Positions 1 to 8,355 of a stretch of 64,000 nt of DNA are shown here, piece after piece; position 1 is the first letter of the stretch; every line of letters starts with the position of its first letter. The stretch is from DATFTE01 sp963840665 (lineage in GTDB: Bacteria > Acidobacteriota > Terriglobia > Terriglobales > Acidobacteriaceae), in assembly GCA_963840665.1 (NCBI GenBank), contig CAWIZO010000012.1, positions 124,001 to 188,000 on the forward strand, given 5' to 3'. The notes under the pieces were generated by a model that saw nothing but the letters and a program-made list of their open reading frames with translations, had not been told where the DNA came from and ran no database searches. The translations under genes were made by a program, and so were the position numbers.

Positions 1-440
1 TTGTAGCGGCGCTGTTGCTCGTCGCTTTCGGGTACGACGGCGGGGACCGGCAAATGACGGCCTCCGGCATCGACGGCGACGAAAGTGAGGTAAGCCGAGC
101 TGACATGCAGGCAGTTATCGATCAAATAATTCTCAACCCACACTTTGACGCCAACTTCCATCGAAGAATGAAAGACGCGATTGACGGAAGAACGAAGGAT
201 CACCAGGTCCCCGACATGCACTGGCACCCAGAAATCGAGGTGATCGATGGCGGCGGTGACGACGTAGTTGCGGGAGTGACGATGGGCAGCCATGGCTCCG
301 GCAAGGTCGATCCAGTGCATAAGGCGGCCTCCGAGGAGAGCGCCGAGAGGGTTGGTGTCGTTGGGAAGGACAATTTCGGCCATCTCCGATTGCGAATCGC
401 GCACGGGACGAGGCATTTTCAGATCTGCGGTTTCTTTCAT
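1..440 (-). CDS. acyl-CoA thioesterase, hotdog family (3' end beyond window)
   Basis: The frame opens at ATG 440 and runs off the left edge, so about the first 146 residues are present. The translation carries the hotdog thioesterase signature NPLGALLGGRLMHWIDLAG near residue 30, followed by an alternating strand pattern (VVTAAIDHLDFWVPVHVGD, then VEVGVKVW-like segments) typical of the YciA/BACH acyl-CoA hydrolases. These cytoplasmic enzymes release free fatty acid and CoA from acyl-CoA. The start overlaps the stop of the upstream gene in an ATGA arrangement, so the two are probably co-transcribed. Family assignment is from the visible motif; chain-length preference cannot be told. Confidence 0.85.
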   Translation of the reverse strand, partial: MKETADLKMPRPVRDSQSEMAEIVLPNDTNPLGALLGGRLMHWIDLAGAMAAHRHSRNYVVTAAIDHLDFWVPVHVGDLVILRSSVNRVFHSSMEVGVKVWVENYLIDNCLHVSSAYLTFVAVDAGGRHLPVPAVVPESDEQQRRY

Positions 441-886
441 GAGTGAGTGCTCGGATCAGGACCTGCAGGAGCAGGCGGGATTCTACGCAGTAAATACGAT
501 TCCATGTAACACTCGGCCATCTTTTGAATGCGGGAGTCGATATGGGCGGAAGTCCAGCGACGTTCCGCGATTTCGTACTCCAGGATTCCGTGTTCTATAG
601 GATGATGGGCGGCTTCGCGTACGAACCATAAGGCGATGTAAGAGCCGCGGTCGCGGGCGACGGAAAAGCGTATGGCATCGCAGGGACGGTCTTGGGGCAG
701 GCGCGAGCAGCGCGAAGCGTATCCGAGATTGCAACCCTCGGCGAGTTCGTGATCGCTGAGTTCGGTGTTTTCGTGACCGGGAGCGGAACAATGGCCGCGC
801 CATCCCGCGCCGAGTGGCAGGCGCGAAGGATGGAGCCAGAGACCGTCCTCCATTTTCTCGGTCGGGACGAAAAATGGACAAGCCAC
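437..886 (-). CDS. conserved hypothetical protein, Cys-rich centre
   Basis: About 149 residues. I place the start at GTG 886 because AGGAG lies 7 bases upstream of it; an in-frame ATG at 916 has no comparable site. The protein contains several Cys and His residues (HCSAPGH, then GCNLGYASRC and RPCDAIRF) in its first half and a helical, charged second half. That pattern could bind a metal, but no known family is recognised. It overlaps the downstream thioesterase gene by 4 bases (ATGA), suggesting translational coupling. Function unknown. Confidence 0.7.
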   Translation of the reverse strand: MACPFFVPTEKMEDGLWLHPSRLPLGAGWRGHCSAPGHENTELSDHELAEGCNLGYASRCSRLPQDRPCDAIRFSVARDRGSYIALWFVREAAHHPIEHGILEYEIAERRWTSAHIDSRIQKMAECYMESYLLRRIPPAPAGPDPSTHS

Positions 887-997
887 AGCGAATCTCCTGA
901 ATTGGATGTGGGCCATTGTACTCAGGACCGGCAGGCGTCGCCACTGGAACGTGAGGCGTATGGGATTGTAGATTGGTGTCTGGAGAATGGACAAAAT

Positions 998-1307
998 ATG
1001 GATCGATTAGCGATGTTGAATGAAGTCCTCGAACAGAATCCCAGCGACGCGTTTGCGCGTTACGGGCTGGCGATGGAGTATTCGAAGAGCGGGCGAGGTG
1101 GAAGAAGCGCTGACGGAGTTTGGCAAGTTGCTGGCGACGCATCCTGATTACACGCCGGGATACTTCATGGCGGCGCAAACGCTGGCAGCGGCGAACCGGG
1201 TGGACGAAGCGAAGAAGATGCTGGGAGACGGGATTGCGTCGGCGAAGCGGACTGGAAATACGCATGCTTTGTCGGAGATGGAAGGGATGCTGGGGGAGCT
1301 CGGGTAA
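998..1307 (+). pseudogene. small TPR protein, frameshifted as sequenced
   Basis: Two frames together encode one TPR-like protein of about 103 residues: MDRLAMLNEVLEQNPSDAFA, then EEALTEFGKLLATHPDYTPG and a third helix pair. The frames are joined at the GGG run 1091-1093, where removing one G restores AKSG-EVEEALTEF-like continuity. There are no stops or other damage in the corrected reading, so a consensus error is more likely than decay. The start is ATG 998, with GGAGA about 11 bases upstream. TPR proteins are protein-binding scaffolds; the partner is unknown. It diverges from the gene at 437-886. Confidence 0.6.
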
Positions 1308-1334
1308 TTTTTGATTGTTGATTTTTGATTGTTG
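1307..1334. repeat. heptad array 1 (ATTTTTG/ATTGTTG x4)
   Basis: Four in-phase 7-base units, ATTTTTG ATTGTTG ATTTTTG ATTGTTG, giving a perfect 14-base tandem duplication. The first base is the last base of the TPR gene's TAA stop, so the array starts exactly at the gene end. It is related to the ATTTTCG/ATTGATG units of the array at 26986-27083. Confidence 0.85.
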
Positions 1335-1350
1335 AATGAACTGCCCGGCG

Positions 1351-2154
1351 CTACTTTGGCGGATGCACTCTTCTTCCATGCCCCATTCCACCAAGCCTGG
1401 AAATAGTTGATAGAGCTTCACAACTGGATGCATGGTCCAGGGGACGATCACTTCCCGCTTGTTTTTTAGATATCCCTGAAACGTGGCGCGGGCGACGCGT
1501 TCGGCTGAGATTCCGCGCACGGACTCTGGCCGCACTACCTTCACTTCCCTTCCTCGAACGGCATTGGCTCCGAAATCGGTGCGGACGTAGCCGGGCATAC
1601 CGTCATGACGTGGATGCCCATAGGCATGAGCTCGATGCGGGCTGCTTTCCCGAAAGCATTCATGGCGAATTTGGTTGCGCTGTAGACGGCATGAAATGGC
1701 AGGGGGATGTGTCCGGCAACGCTGGAGATGTTGATGATCGCGCCCGAGCCTTGTTGCTTCATGATAGGGATAACGGCTTGCATGGAAGCAACGGTTCCGA
1801 AGAAATTGGTATCGAAAGTGTCTCGGCAGGCGGACATCTCGAGTCTGTTCGACGGAATCGAGCAGGCCGTGTCCGGCGTTGTTGACCCAGACGTCGCAGC
1901 GATCGAAGTGATGCAGGGTCAAGCTGAGGACGCGGTCAATCTCTTCGCGATGGCGAACGTCGCAGGCGAGGGCCAGAGTGCGATCGGTATGGCCGATGCG
2001 GCCGCGGGCAGCTTCGGCGCGTCCGGAATCGCGAGAGAGCACGACGAGGTTGGCGCCGTGATCGGCGAAGATTTTGGCGATCGCTTCGCCGATGCCCATG
2101 GAAGCGCCAGTAACAACGACGACTTTGCCGGAAAGATTTGCTCGGAAGGCTCAT
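1351..2154 (-). pseudogene. short-chain dehydrogenase/reductase, three 1-base frameshifts
   Basis: Classical SDR reassembled from two reading frames: TGASMGIG cofactor loop (TGxxxGxG), NNAG motif, SSVAGHIPLPFHAVYSATKF holding the Ser and YxxxK catalytic residues, and CPGYVRTDF downstream. The frame changes are at about 2132-2134 (one T too many), 1836-1845 (one base too many) and 1591-1595 (one G/C too few). Each correction restores a canonical SDR sequence, so error is more likely than decay. The start is ATG 2154; the C-terminus is uncertain and a stop in another frame lies at 1351. An NAD(P)-dependent oxidoreductase; substrate unknown. Confidence 0.65.
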
Positions 2155-2251
2155 GCCGAGCTTTTAGTCTTCCGGCAAAGGCAAGTCAAGGACGGCGTAC
2201 AATCGAATGACGTGCTCCGTCTGCGGCGCGACTCGAAGACGGAGGCTTTCG

Positions 2252-2867
2252 GTGAGCACGCTGTTGCCCCTGTTTCCTCTCGACCTGGTCCTACTGCCGG
2301 GAGTTCCTTTGCCCTTGCACATCTTTGAACCGCGGTACAAAGAGATGGTGAGCGAATGCCTGTCGCAGAAACGGCCTTTCGGCGTGGTGCGGGCGAAAGA
2401 AGAAGAGGGTGTGGCAGAGATCGGGTGCACGGCGGACATCATCACGGTGACCAAGGAATATCCCGACGGGAAGATGGATATTGTGACGCAGGGCCGGGAG
2501 CGGTTCGAAGTCATGGAGATCAACCAGGAGCGATCGTTCTTGCAGGCGGAGGTTCTTTACTTTCAGGACGACCCAAGTGTGGCCTCGGGCGAGGAGATCG
2601 CCGAGGCATTGCGGCTGCATAACGAAATTCTAGCGCTCGCGGGTGCGGAGCCGGAGCCGGCATCGGCAGGAGAGGATCCACAATTGTCGTTTCACCTGGC
2701 GGGGCGCATTGCCCCTGGATCTTGATTTCAAGCAGACGCTGTTGGGAATGAAGTCGGAGGCGGAGCGGCTGCGGGGGATCAGTTCTTACTTTGAAGCTTT
2801 GTTGCCGAACCTGCGGCGGACGATGCACGTGCGAAAGAAGGCTGGAGGGAATGGGCACGCTAGTTAA
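2252..2867 (+). CDS. Lon N-terminal-domain (LON substrate-binding) protein, one frameshift
   Basis: Stand-alone Lon_N (PUA-like) protein of about 205 residues without ATPase or protease domains. The opening TLLPLFPLDLVLLPGVPLPL, then HIFEPRY, is the family hallmark, and RPFGVV plus GRERFEV follow. I choose GTG 2252 because GGAGG lies 6 bases upstream; an ATG at 2207 is less likely. The frame breaks at the GGGG run 2701-2704: deleting one G joins FHLAGALPLDLDFKQTLLGM to the C-terminal helices ending at 2867. Such proteins are thought to bind unfolded peptides, but their role is poorly known. Confidence 0.8.
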
Positions 2868-3002
2868 TATTCACCACAGGACAAAGAGAAAACAGAAGAT
2901 AGTAGAAGATCTGCATTGTTAGATTCCCTTCCGTTTCTGCTCAATCTCACTCTAATTTTCTTGTCGGCTAGACGTCACAACGGGTTGTGATGACGCCGGG
3001 GG

Positions 3003-3008
3003 TATAAT
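3003..3008 (+). promoter_or_regulatory. possible -10 box (TATAAT)
   Basis: A perfect TATAAT hexamer lies 39 bases upstream of the ATPase start at 3047 and would give a short leader. No good -35 hexamer is found at 16-18 bases (the nearest, TTGTGA at 2985-2990, is only 12 bases away), so this is a weak prediction. Confidence 0.3.
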
Positions 3009-3046
3009 CAGCGAAGAACGTGGTTTCCCCTGGGGGTTTTTCCGTC

Positions 3047-4534
3047 ATGAGTTTCCCGCGGACGCTGGGCGAATTACGCCACAGTCCCTTCTCTGAAGCA
3101 CGCCTTCGGTCGCGACATGTAAAAGATGAACTGCGCGACAACCTCGTCACCAAGATTCGCGATGGCGGGCCGATTTTTCCTGGCATTGTTGGTTATGACG
3201 ATACAGTAGTGCCGCAGATCGTGAACGCGATTCTGTCGCGGCACAATTTCATTCTGCTGGGATTGCGAGGACAAGCCAAAAGCCGCATCCTGAGGGCATT
3301 GACGTCGCTGCTCGATGAGGCGATGCCTTATGTTGCCGGTTGTGAGATTCATGACAATCCTTATGCTCCGATTTGCCGGCGCTGCCGCGACCTGATCGAC
3401 CAATGTGGAGACGCTACATCCATCGCCTATCTGAGTGCTGAAGCGCGCTACGTCGAGAAGCTGGCGACGCCGGATGTCACGATTGCAGACTTGATCGGCG
3501 ACATCGATCCCATTAAGGCGGCACGTGGTGGGCATGAACTCGCGAGCGAGATGACGGTTCACTACGGATTGCTCCCGCGGGCGAACCGCGGAATTTTTGC
3601 CATCAACGAATTGCCGGACTTGGCCGGCAAGATTCAGGTCGGCTTGTTCAACATCATGCAGGAAGGCGACGTGCAGATTAAGGGATATCCGATCCGGCTG
3701 CCGCTGGATGTGGCGATGGTGTTCAGCGCGAACCCGGAAGACTACACGGCGCGAGGGAAGATCATCACGCCGCTCAAAGACAGAATTGGGTCGGAGATTC
3801 GCACTCACTATCCGGCTTCGGTTGAGGAAGGCATCGAGATTACCGAACAAGAAGCGTGGATCAGGCGCGACGGGTATCAACTTCATCTTCCGAAATATGT
3901 GCAGCAGGTGATTGAGCGAATCGCGTTCTCTGCGCGGGAAGACAAAAAGATTGACAAGCGTTCGGGCGTAAGTCAGCGGTTGCCGATTTCCTGCACCGAG
4001 AACGTGATTTCCAACGCTGAGCGGCGCGCGATTCAGAATGACGAGAAAACCGTGGTGCCGCGGATCAGCGATATCTTTGCTGCGATGCCGGCTATCACTG
4101 GAAAGCTGGAGCTCGAATACGAAGGCGAGATGAAAGGCGCGGATCATGTGGGACGCGAACTGATCAGAACTGCGATCGCCAAAACCTACGACGACTATTT
4201 CAACGGCGTGAACATGCAGCAGGTCGTGCAATGGTTCGATCTGGGCGGAGAGATTCAACTCGCGGATTCCGCCGGCGCCGCCGAGGTGCTCGAATCGCTG
4301 CGCACGATTCAGGGGCTGATGGATAAGTTGGGCAAAGTTGGCGTAGGTCCGAAGGATGCCACCGAGATGCAGGTCTCGGCGGCCGAATTCGTACTTGAAG
4401 GATTGCACGCGCACAAGCGCATCGGGCGCAACGAAGAGCGCGTGTTTCGCGCGGGAGAAAAGGCTCCAAAGCATCCGGAGAAACAAGCGATGGAACGGGA
4501 GGAGCCGTTTCGAGGAAGAAGACCGTACAACTAG
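3047..4534 (+). CDS. MoxR/Mg-chelatase-like AAA+ ATPase
   Basis: About 495 residues. The AAA+ core resembles the ChlI/BchI and MoxR branch: altered Walker A GLRGQAKSR (residues 72-80; usual form GxxGxGKS/T), and a Walker B-like IFAINELPDL around 183-192 with Asn-Glu in place of Asp-Glu. An insert after Walker A holds four cysteines (about 99, 110, 113 and 120; C-x10-C-x2-C-x6-C) that could form a metal knuckle. ATG 3047 is preferred to GTG 3020. The next gene encodes a VWA protein, the classic MoxR partner, so the pair probably acts as a chaperone or metal-insertion machine. The target is unknown. Confidence 0.8.
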   Translation: MSFPRTLGELRHSPFSEARLRSRHVKDELRDNLVTKIRDGGPIFPGIVGYDDTVVPQIVNAILSRHNFILLGLRGQAKSRILRALTSLLDEAMPYVAGCEIHDNPYAPICRRCRDLIDQCGDATSIAYLSAEARYVEKLATPDVTIADLIGDIDPIKAARGGHELASEMTVHYGLLPRANRGIFAINELPDLAGKIQVGLFNIMQEGDVQIKGYPIRLPLDVAMVFSANPEDYTARGKIITPLKDRIGSEIRTHYPASVEEGIEITEQEAWIRRDGYQLHLPKYVQQVIERIAFSAREDKKIDKRSGVSQRLPISCTENVISNAERRAIQNDEKTVVPRISDIFAAMPAITGKLELEYEGEMKGADHVGRELIRTAIAKTYDDYFNGVNMQQVVQWFDLGGEIQLADSAGAAEVLESLRTIQGLMDKLGKVGVGPKDATEMQVSAAEFVLEGLHAHKRIGRNEERVFRAGEKAPKHPEKQAMEREEPFRGRRPYN

Positions 4535-4664
4535 TCGGTGGTCTTTGGTCGTTGGTCGGTGGTCAAAACCAAGCGACTAACGACGGGTTTCGACCAATCG
4601 GCTTCAAGCGCCGGGCTTCAGGGTATTGACTAACGACCATCGACCAACGACTAACGACTGACCA
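4534..4664. repeat. heptad arrays 2 (inverted GTCGTTG arms)
   Basis: The left arm starts at the stop codon of the ATPase gene with GTCGGTG GTCTTTG GTCGTTG GTCGGTG (4534-4561). The right arm is CTAACGA CCATCGA CCAACGA CTAACGA CTGACCA (4630-4664), and its last unit includes the A of the VWA start codon. The arms are inverted relatives: a 16-base core at 4549-4564 matches the reverse complement of 4635-4650 at 15 positions. The space between holds partial units CGACTAA and CGGGCTT. No Shine-Dalgarno sequence is seen before ATG 4664. Confidence 0.85.
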
Positions 4665-5902
4665 TGAAACGCATTCGTTACAGCAAGTACGTGCCGGATC
4701 CGGCGGGCGAGATGAGCATGGAGGATCTGCTCGGCGCGCTGTCAGACTTTCTTCTGCAGAGCGGCTTCCAGAATTATATGTACGACGATTTTGGGGACGG
4801 GGAGCAGACGCTTGATGACTTGCGGCGGGCGCTCGAACAGGCGCTACTCGACAGCGATTTGCTCGACGAGGAGATGCGGCAGCAACTGCAGCAGATGCAG
4901 GCGGACGGCAAACTGGAAGAACTGATCGAGCAACTCATCGAGCGGATGCAGCAAGAAGATTACATCAGCATCGATGATCCGCACGATCCATCAAAGCGGT
5001 CGAGCGTTGGCGGGCAGGTGGGTGAAGCGCAGAATCAGGCGAAGTTTGAGATCACCGACAAGAGCCTGGACTTTCTGGGGTTCAAGACGCTGCGCGATTT
5101 GTTGGGATCGCTGGGAAAATCGAGCTTTGGGCGCCATGACACGCGCGATCTGGCCACGGGGATCGAGACCAGCGGCGCCTCACGTCTTTACGAGTTCGGC
5201 GACACGTTGAATCTGGACATCACCGCGACGCTATCGAGTGCGATCAAGCGCGAAGGTCTGAATCTTCCGTTAAACATGGAATATTCCGATCTTCAGGTGC
5301 ATCAGTGCGAGTACCAGTCGTCATGCGCGACGGTGTTGATGCTGGATTGTTCGCATTCGATGATCCTGTATGGAGAAGATCGTTTCACTCCGGCGAAGAA
5401 AGTGGCGATGGCGCTGTCTCACTTGATTCGTACGCAGTATCCAGGGGATTCGCTGTCGTTGATTTTATTTCATGATTCGGCGGAAGAAGTGCCATTGTCA
5501 CAACTGGCACGGGTGAAAGTCGGTCCCTATTACACGAATACTCGCGAGGGATTGCGCTTGGCGCAACGAATTCTGCAGCGGCAACGCAAGGACATGAAAC
5601 AGATTGTCATGATCACTGACGGCAAGCCTTCGGCACTGACGCTCGAGGATGGGCGGATTTATAAGAATGCCTTTGGATTGGATCCGCTGGTGGTGAGTCA
5701 GACGTTAGAAGAGGTTTCGAAGTGCAAGCGCGCTGGAGTGTTGATCAACACCTTCATGCTGGCCTCGGATTACGGCCTGGTGCAGTTTGTGCAGAAGGTG
5801 ACCGAGATGTGCCGCGGCAAGGCGTACTTCACAACTCCGTATACGCTCGGACAGTATCTCTTGATGGATTACATGTCGCGGAAGACGAAAACGATTCATT
5901 AG
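4664..5902 (+). CDS. VWA domain protein, partner of the MoxR-like ATPase
   Basis: 412 residues. An acidic, Gln-rich helical N-terminal half (about 1-130, likely coiled coil) is followed by a von Willebrand factor A domain. The MIDAS motif DCSHS at 228-232 matches DxSxS, and MITDGKPSA later supplies the MIDAS aspartate. No signal peptide or membrane segment is seen, so it is probably cytoplasmic. MoxR-VWA gene pairs act together in complex assembly or metal-centre maturation; the client here is unknown. The start codon directly touches a heptad repeat array and has no visible ribosome-binding site. Confidence 0.85.
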   Translation: MKRIRYSKYVPDPAGEMSMEDLLGALSDFLLQSGFQNYMYDDFGDGEQTLDDLRRALEQALLDSDLLDEEMRQQLQQMQADGKLEELIEQLIERMQQEDYISIDDPHDPSKRSSVGGQVGEAQNQAKFEITDKSLDFLGFKTLRDLLGSLGKSSFGRHDTRDLATGIETSGASRLYEFGDTLNLDITATLSSAIKREGLNLPLNMEYSDLQVHQCEYQSSCATVLMLDCSHSMILYGEDRFTPAKKVAMALSHLIRTQYPGDSLSLILFHDSAEEVPLSQLARVKVGPYYTNTREGLRLAQRILQRQRKDMKQIVMITDGKPSALTLEDGRIYKNAFGLDPLVVSQTLEEVSKCKRAGVLINTFMLASDYGLVQFVQKVTEMCRGKAYFTTPYTLGQYLLMDYMSRKTKTIH

Positions 5903-5906
5903 GAAA

Positions 5907-5941
5907 CCGGCACCGGGCTTCGGGCATCAGGCTTCCGGGGC
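5907..5941. repeat. heptad array 3 (CGGGCTT class)
   Basis: Five in-phase 7-base units, CCGGCAC CGGGCTT CGGGCAT CAGGCTT CCGGGGC, begin 5 bases after the VWA stop codon. They share the consensus of the array at 23074-23108. No inverted partner arm is seen here. Confidence 0.75.
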
Positions 5942-5950
5942 AAATCTCAG

Positions 5951-6002
5951 GCGCTAAAGCGCGAACACTTTTCGATCCTTATGGCACGACTAAAGTCGTG
6001 CC
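5951..6002. repeat. paired TAAA-loop hairpins (REP-like)
   Basis: Two palindromes with the same TAAA loop: GCGC-TAAA-GCGC at 5951-5962, and GGCACGAC-TAAA-GTCGTGCC at 5983-6002. They lie between the convergent VWA and flavin oxidase genes. There is no T-tract, so they look like dispersed extragenic palindromes rather than a standard terminator, although a role in mRNA 3' ends is possible. Confidence 0.6.
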
Positions 6003-6033
6003 CTTCCCAAGATCTTCCTAAGCCCTTCATAGT

Positions 6034-7971
6034 CTAGTTCTTCGTGACTTCCTCGATGGCGCGATAGGCCTGGTCGATGGCGCAGTCGGTGTAGGCGTAG
6101 GCTCCGGCGTCGGCGTTGGCGATGGCAATGCGACCATAGGGCTTGCGCGCCACCTCGCACGGAGTTTCGCCACCTTCCAGCCAAAACTTATCCCAGAGAG
6201 AGCTGTATTCGTAGGCGTACCCGTGGGGCCAGCGATTCACGGTAATGGCGGTTATGTCGCGTGCAGGATCGAAGCCGCCTGGGCCGAGCGTCCGCTCCAT
6301 CTGATCGCGGATGTTGCGCTCCATGGTTTCGAAGGTCGTCGTGAAAAGTTCCATGCGCCCGAGGCGATGTTGCTCGCGAGCAGGACGTCCCGGCTTGCAC
6401 GGAGTTTTCATCATGTGAACGACGATGGGATCGCCGGGCTTCTGGGAACATTCGTACTCACCAATGCTGACAGGCAAATCGAGATTGAAGCGTGAATGGT
6501 ATCCGCCGGGCGCATAGACGGAACTTGCGCCCAGCTTTTGAAACGACTTCCAGTTGTGGATAGCAACGTTGGTGTAGAGCAAAGGCACTTTGGCCGCAGA
6601 GGCGAGCGCATCTTTCTGTTTGTCGGGAAGTTCGTCGCAGATGTAGGGGATGACCACGTGCCAGCACGCCAACACGCAGCTGGCGGCGCGAACGGTGTAG
6701 ACCTTTCCTCCCGTCGCGTAAGTGACTTCGACCTCCTCGGCAGTGGTAGGGTCTCCCATATGTTTCACCCGAACGGCTGTGCTGTTCAGGCGAATGCGAA
6801 CCGCGGAGGAATTGCGATCGAGCTTGGAGTAATCGGCACGAGCCGTGACAATGTCAGTAGCGGAACTGCCCGGGATAGCAGAGGGTATCAGTTTACGAAC
6901 CAGCATGCGCGCGATCGAAGCGTTTCCGTCGGGAAAATGGAAGAAGTATTTTTCGGCTTCCTCGTCGGGAATCGCGTCACGGTTCATGCCTTGCCCTGGC
7001 TTGGGATCGAGGTTCATTCCTTTGAATCCGGGATAGTCGAGACCCCAGGCGTCCTGGGCCGCGATGGCATCGATGCCGAGACCAAACAGGGGTTGTGGAC
7101 CGGCTTGCAGAACCTTAATGACGTCATCGTTAGTTCCAACCAGTTCTGTAAGGAATTTCGCGTAGCTCATGCGCGCGAGCTTGGCTTTCTTTTCGTCGGA
7201 ACTTAAGCCGGGCAAATAGTCTTTGGATTCGTGGTAGAGGCGCTCGTAATCTTTCTTGCCTTGATCGGAAAGTGGCGCGTCGGCGAGGAATTGCTTCCAC
7301 AGCTTGGAGTCGGGATTTGCGGAGTCCGCAGTTTCACTACCGCCGAGCGGAGCGGGGTTCGCCAGCAGTTTGTCGGCGCCGAATGTTTCTTTGTCAAAGA
7401 AGATGTTGGGAAGGAGTCCCATGTTGCGATAGAGATCTTTCGAGACGTATTTAGGATAAGACGCAACATCGATCCCGAGTTCGTTGATCACCGACTGCGC
7501 GACCGGACTGTAAGGCGCGGGGCTCTCGATTGAAAAGGTGCCTCCGTAGCCAAGAAGGAAACGACTGTTGCCGCGGAATTCGTTGCGCTTGGCATGTCCT
7601 CCGAAGTCGTCATGGTTCTCGATGATCAAGATGCGGGCGTTGGGTCCGGCGACTTTTTGGAAGAAGTGGGCTGCGGAGAGGCCGCTGATACCGCCTCCGA
7701 CGATAACCAGGTCATAAGTTTCTTTGGTGTCGACGGGCTTCCCGGCGGTATCCCAGAAGTTGCCGTCTCGCACGCTGTGCATTACTTCGAACGAGCCAAC
7801 GTGGCTGCCGCGCAGGCCGGTGCGAGCGGGAGGATAGTCGTCTTCTTTGTCATGGGCGAAAAGTGGAGACGGAACCATTGCGGCTCCGACCGTGAGGGCA
7901 ACGCCATTGAGGAAGTCACGGCGAGTGATGTCACGGCGCATGCCGAGTTCTTTGTCGCGCGAATCGCGCAC
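6034..7971 (-). CDS. Tat-exported FAD amine oxidase, spermidine dehydrogenase-like
   Basis: 645 residues. The GTG start at 7971 is well supported by AAAGGAGG 6-7 bases upstream. A twin-arginine signal (ITRRDFLNG, residues 15-23) with a hydrophobic stretch indicates export of a folded flavoprotein. An FAD-binding GGGISG lies at 92-97. The segment YPPARTGLRGSHVGSFEV ahead of the Rossmann fold resembles bacterial spermidine dehydrogenases as I recall them, and the length agrees. The expected reaction is oxidative cleavage of a polyamine or other amine in the periplasm. The substrate is inference; membership of the FAD amine oxidase group is firm. Confidence 0.8.
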   Translation of the reverse strand: MRDSRDKELGMRRDITRRDFLNGVALTVGAAMVPSPLFAHDKEDDYPPARTGLRGSHVGSFEVMHSVRDGNFWDTAGKPVDTKETYDLVIVGGGISGLSAAHFFQKVAGPNARILIIENHDDFGGHAKRNEFRGNSRFLLGYGGTFSIESPAPYSPVAQSVINELGIDVASYPKYVSKDLYRNMGLLPNIFFDKETFGADKLLANPAPLGGSETADSANPDSKLWKQFLADAPLSDQGKKDYERLYHESKDYLPGLSSDEKKAKLARMSYAKFLTELVGTNDDVIKVLQAGPQPLFGLGIDAIAAQDAWGLDYPGFKGMNLDPKPGQGMNRDAIPDEEAEKYFFHFPDGNASIARMLVRKLIPSAIPGSSATDIVTARADYSKLDRNSSAVRIRLNSTAVRVKHMGDPTTAEEVEVTYATGGKVYTVRAASCVLACWHVVIPYICDELPDKQKDALASAAKVPLLYTNVAIHNWKSFQKLGASSVYAPGGYHSRFNLDLPVSIGEYECSQKPGDPIVVHMMKTPCKPGRPAREQHRLGRMELFTTTFETMERNIRDQMERTLGPGGFDPARDITAITVNRWPHGYAYEYSSLWDKFWLEGGETPCEVARKPYGRIAIANADAGAYAYTDCAIDQAYRAIEEVTKN

Positions 7972-8032
7972 GCAGACCCTCCTTTCGGCTGACGACAGCC
8001 GGATGGTTTGTTACGGAGCGGACTTTTACAGC

Positions 8033-8275
8033 TTAGGAATTTCCCGAACCCTCGGCCTTTTTCACCGCCAGCTCTGCGCCCTGGAACCCAATTTTGCTGT
8101 GGGTGCCGTCGCAGAAAGGCTTGTTGACGGAACCGCCACAGCGGCAGAGGGAGAAGGCGGGTTTGCCGGTGAGGTCGTATTGGTTGCCGTTGATATCCAC
8201 CAGCTCGACGGAACCTTCAGGAGCTTCGACGCGATAAGGGCCGTTGGGCCGAATCGTAATTTTCACGTTTGCCAT
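8033..8275 (-). CDS. CDGSH iron-sulfur domain protein
   Basis: 80 residues, almost entirely one CDGSH domain. The three-Cys one-His motif CRCGGSVNKPFCDGTH places ligands at C44, C46, C55 and H59, which bind a redox-active [2Fe-2S] cluster in this family. There is no membrane anchor, unlike mitoNEET, so it is a soluble cytoplasmic protein. Its role is probably electron or cluster transfer; the partner is unknown. It lies downstream of, and in the same direction as, a glycosyltransferase gene with a heptad array between them. Confidence 0.9.
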   Translation of the reverse strand: MANVKITIRPNGPYRVEAPEGSVELVDINGNQYDLTGKPAFSLCRCGGSVNKPFCDGTHSKIGFQGAELAVKKAEGSGNS

Positions 8276-8319
8276 GAAGTAAAGATATCAGCTTCGGAGG
8301 GAACGATTCCAGGCCCCCC

Positions 8320-8347
8320 ATCAGCTATCAGCCGTCAGCTCTCGGTG
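8320..8347. repeat. heptad array 4 (ATCAGCT class)
   Basis: Units ATCAGCT ATCAGCC GTCAGCT CTCGGTG in a 7-base phase, between the glycosyltransferase stop and the CDGSH gene start. It is short and has no clear inverted arm. Confidence 0.6.
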
Positions 8348-8355
8348 AAACCCAA

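Noticed and set aside
483..2099. Long 538-codon reverse-strand frame as one protein
   Set aside because: It only joins the first part of a frameshifted SDR to out-of-frame read-through of neighbouring genes; the sequence beyond about 1350 has no domain character.
3074..4486. 470-codon frame opposite the MoxR-like ATPase gene
   Set aside because: It is an antisense shadow of a clearly coding strand; the composition is unlike a folded protein and there is no start signal.
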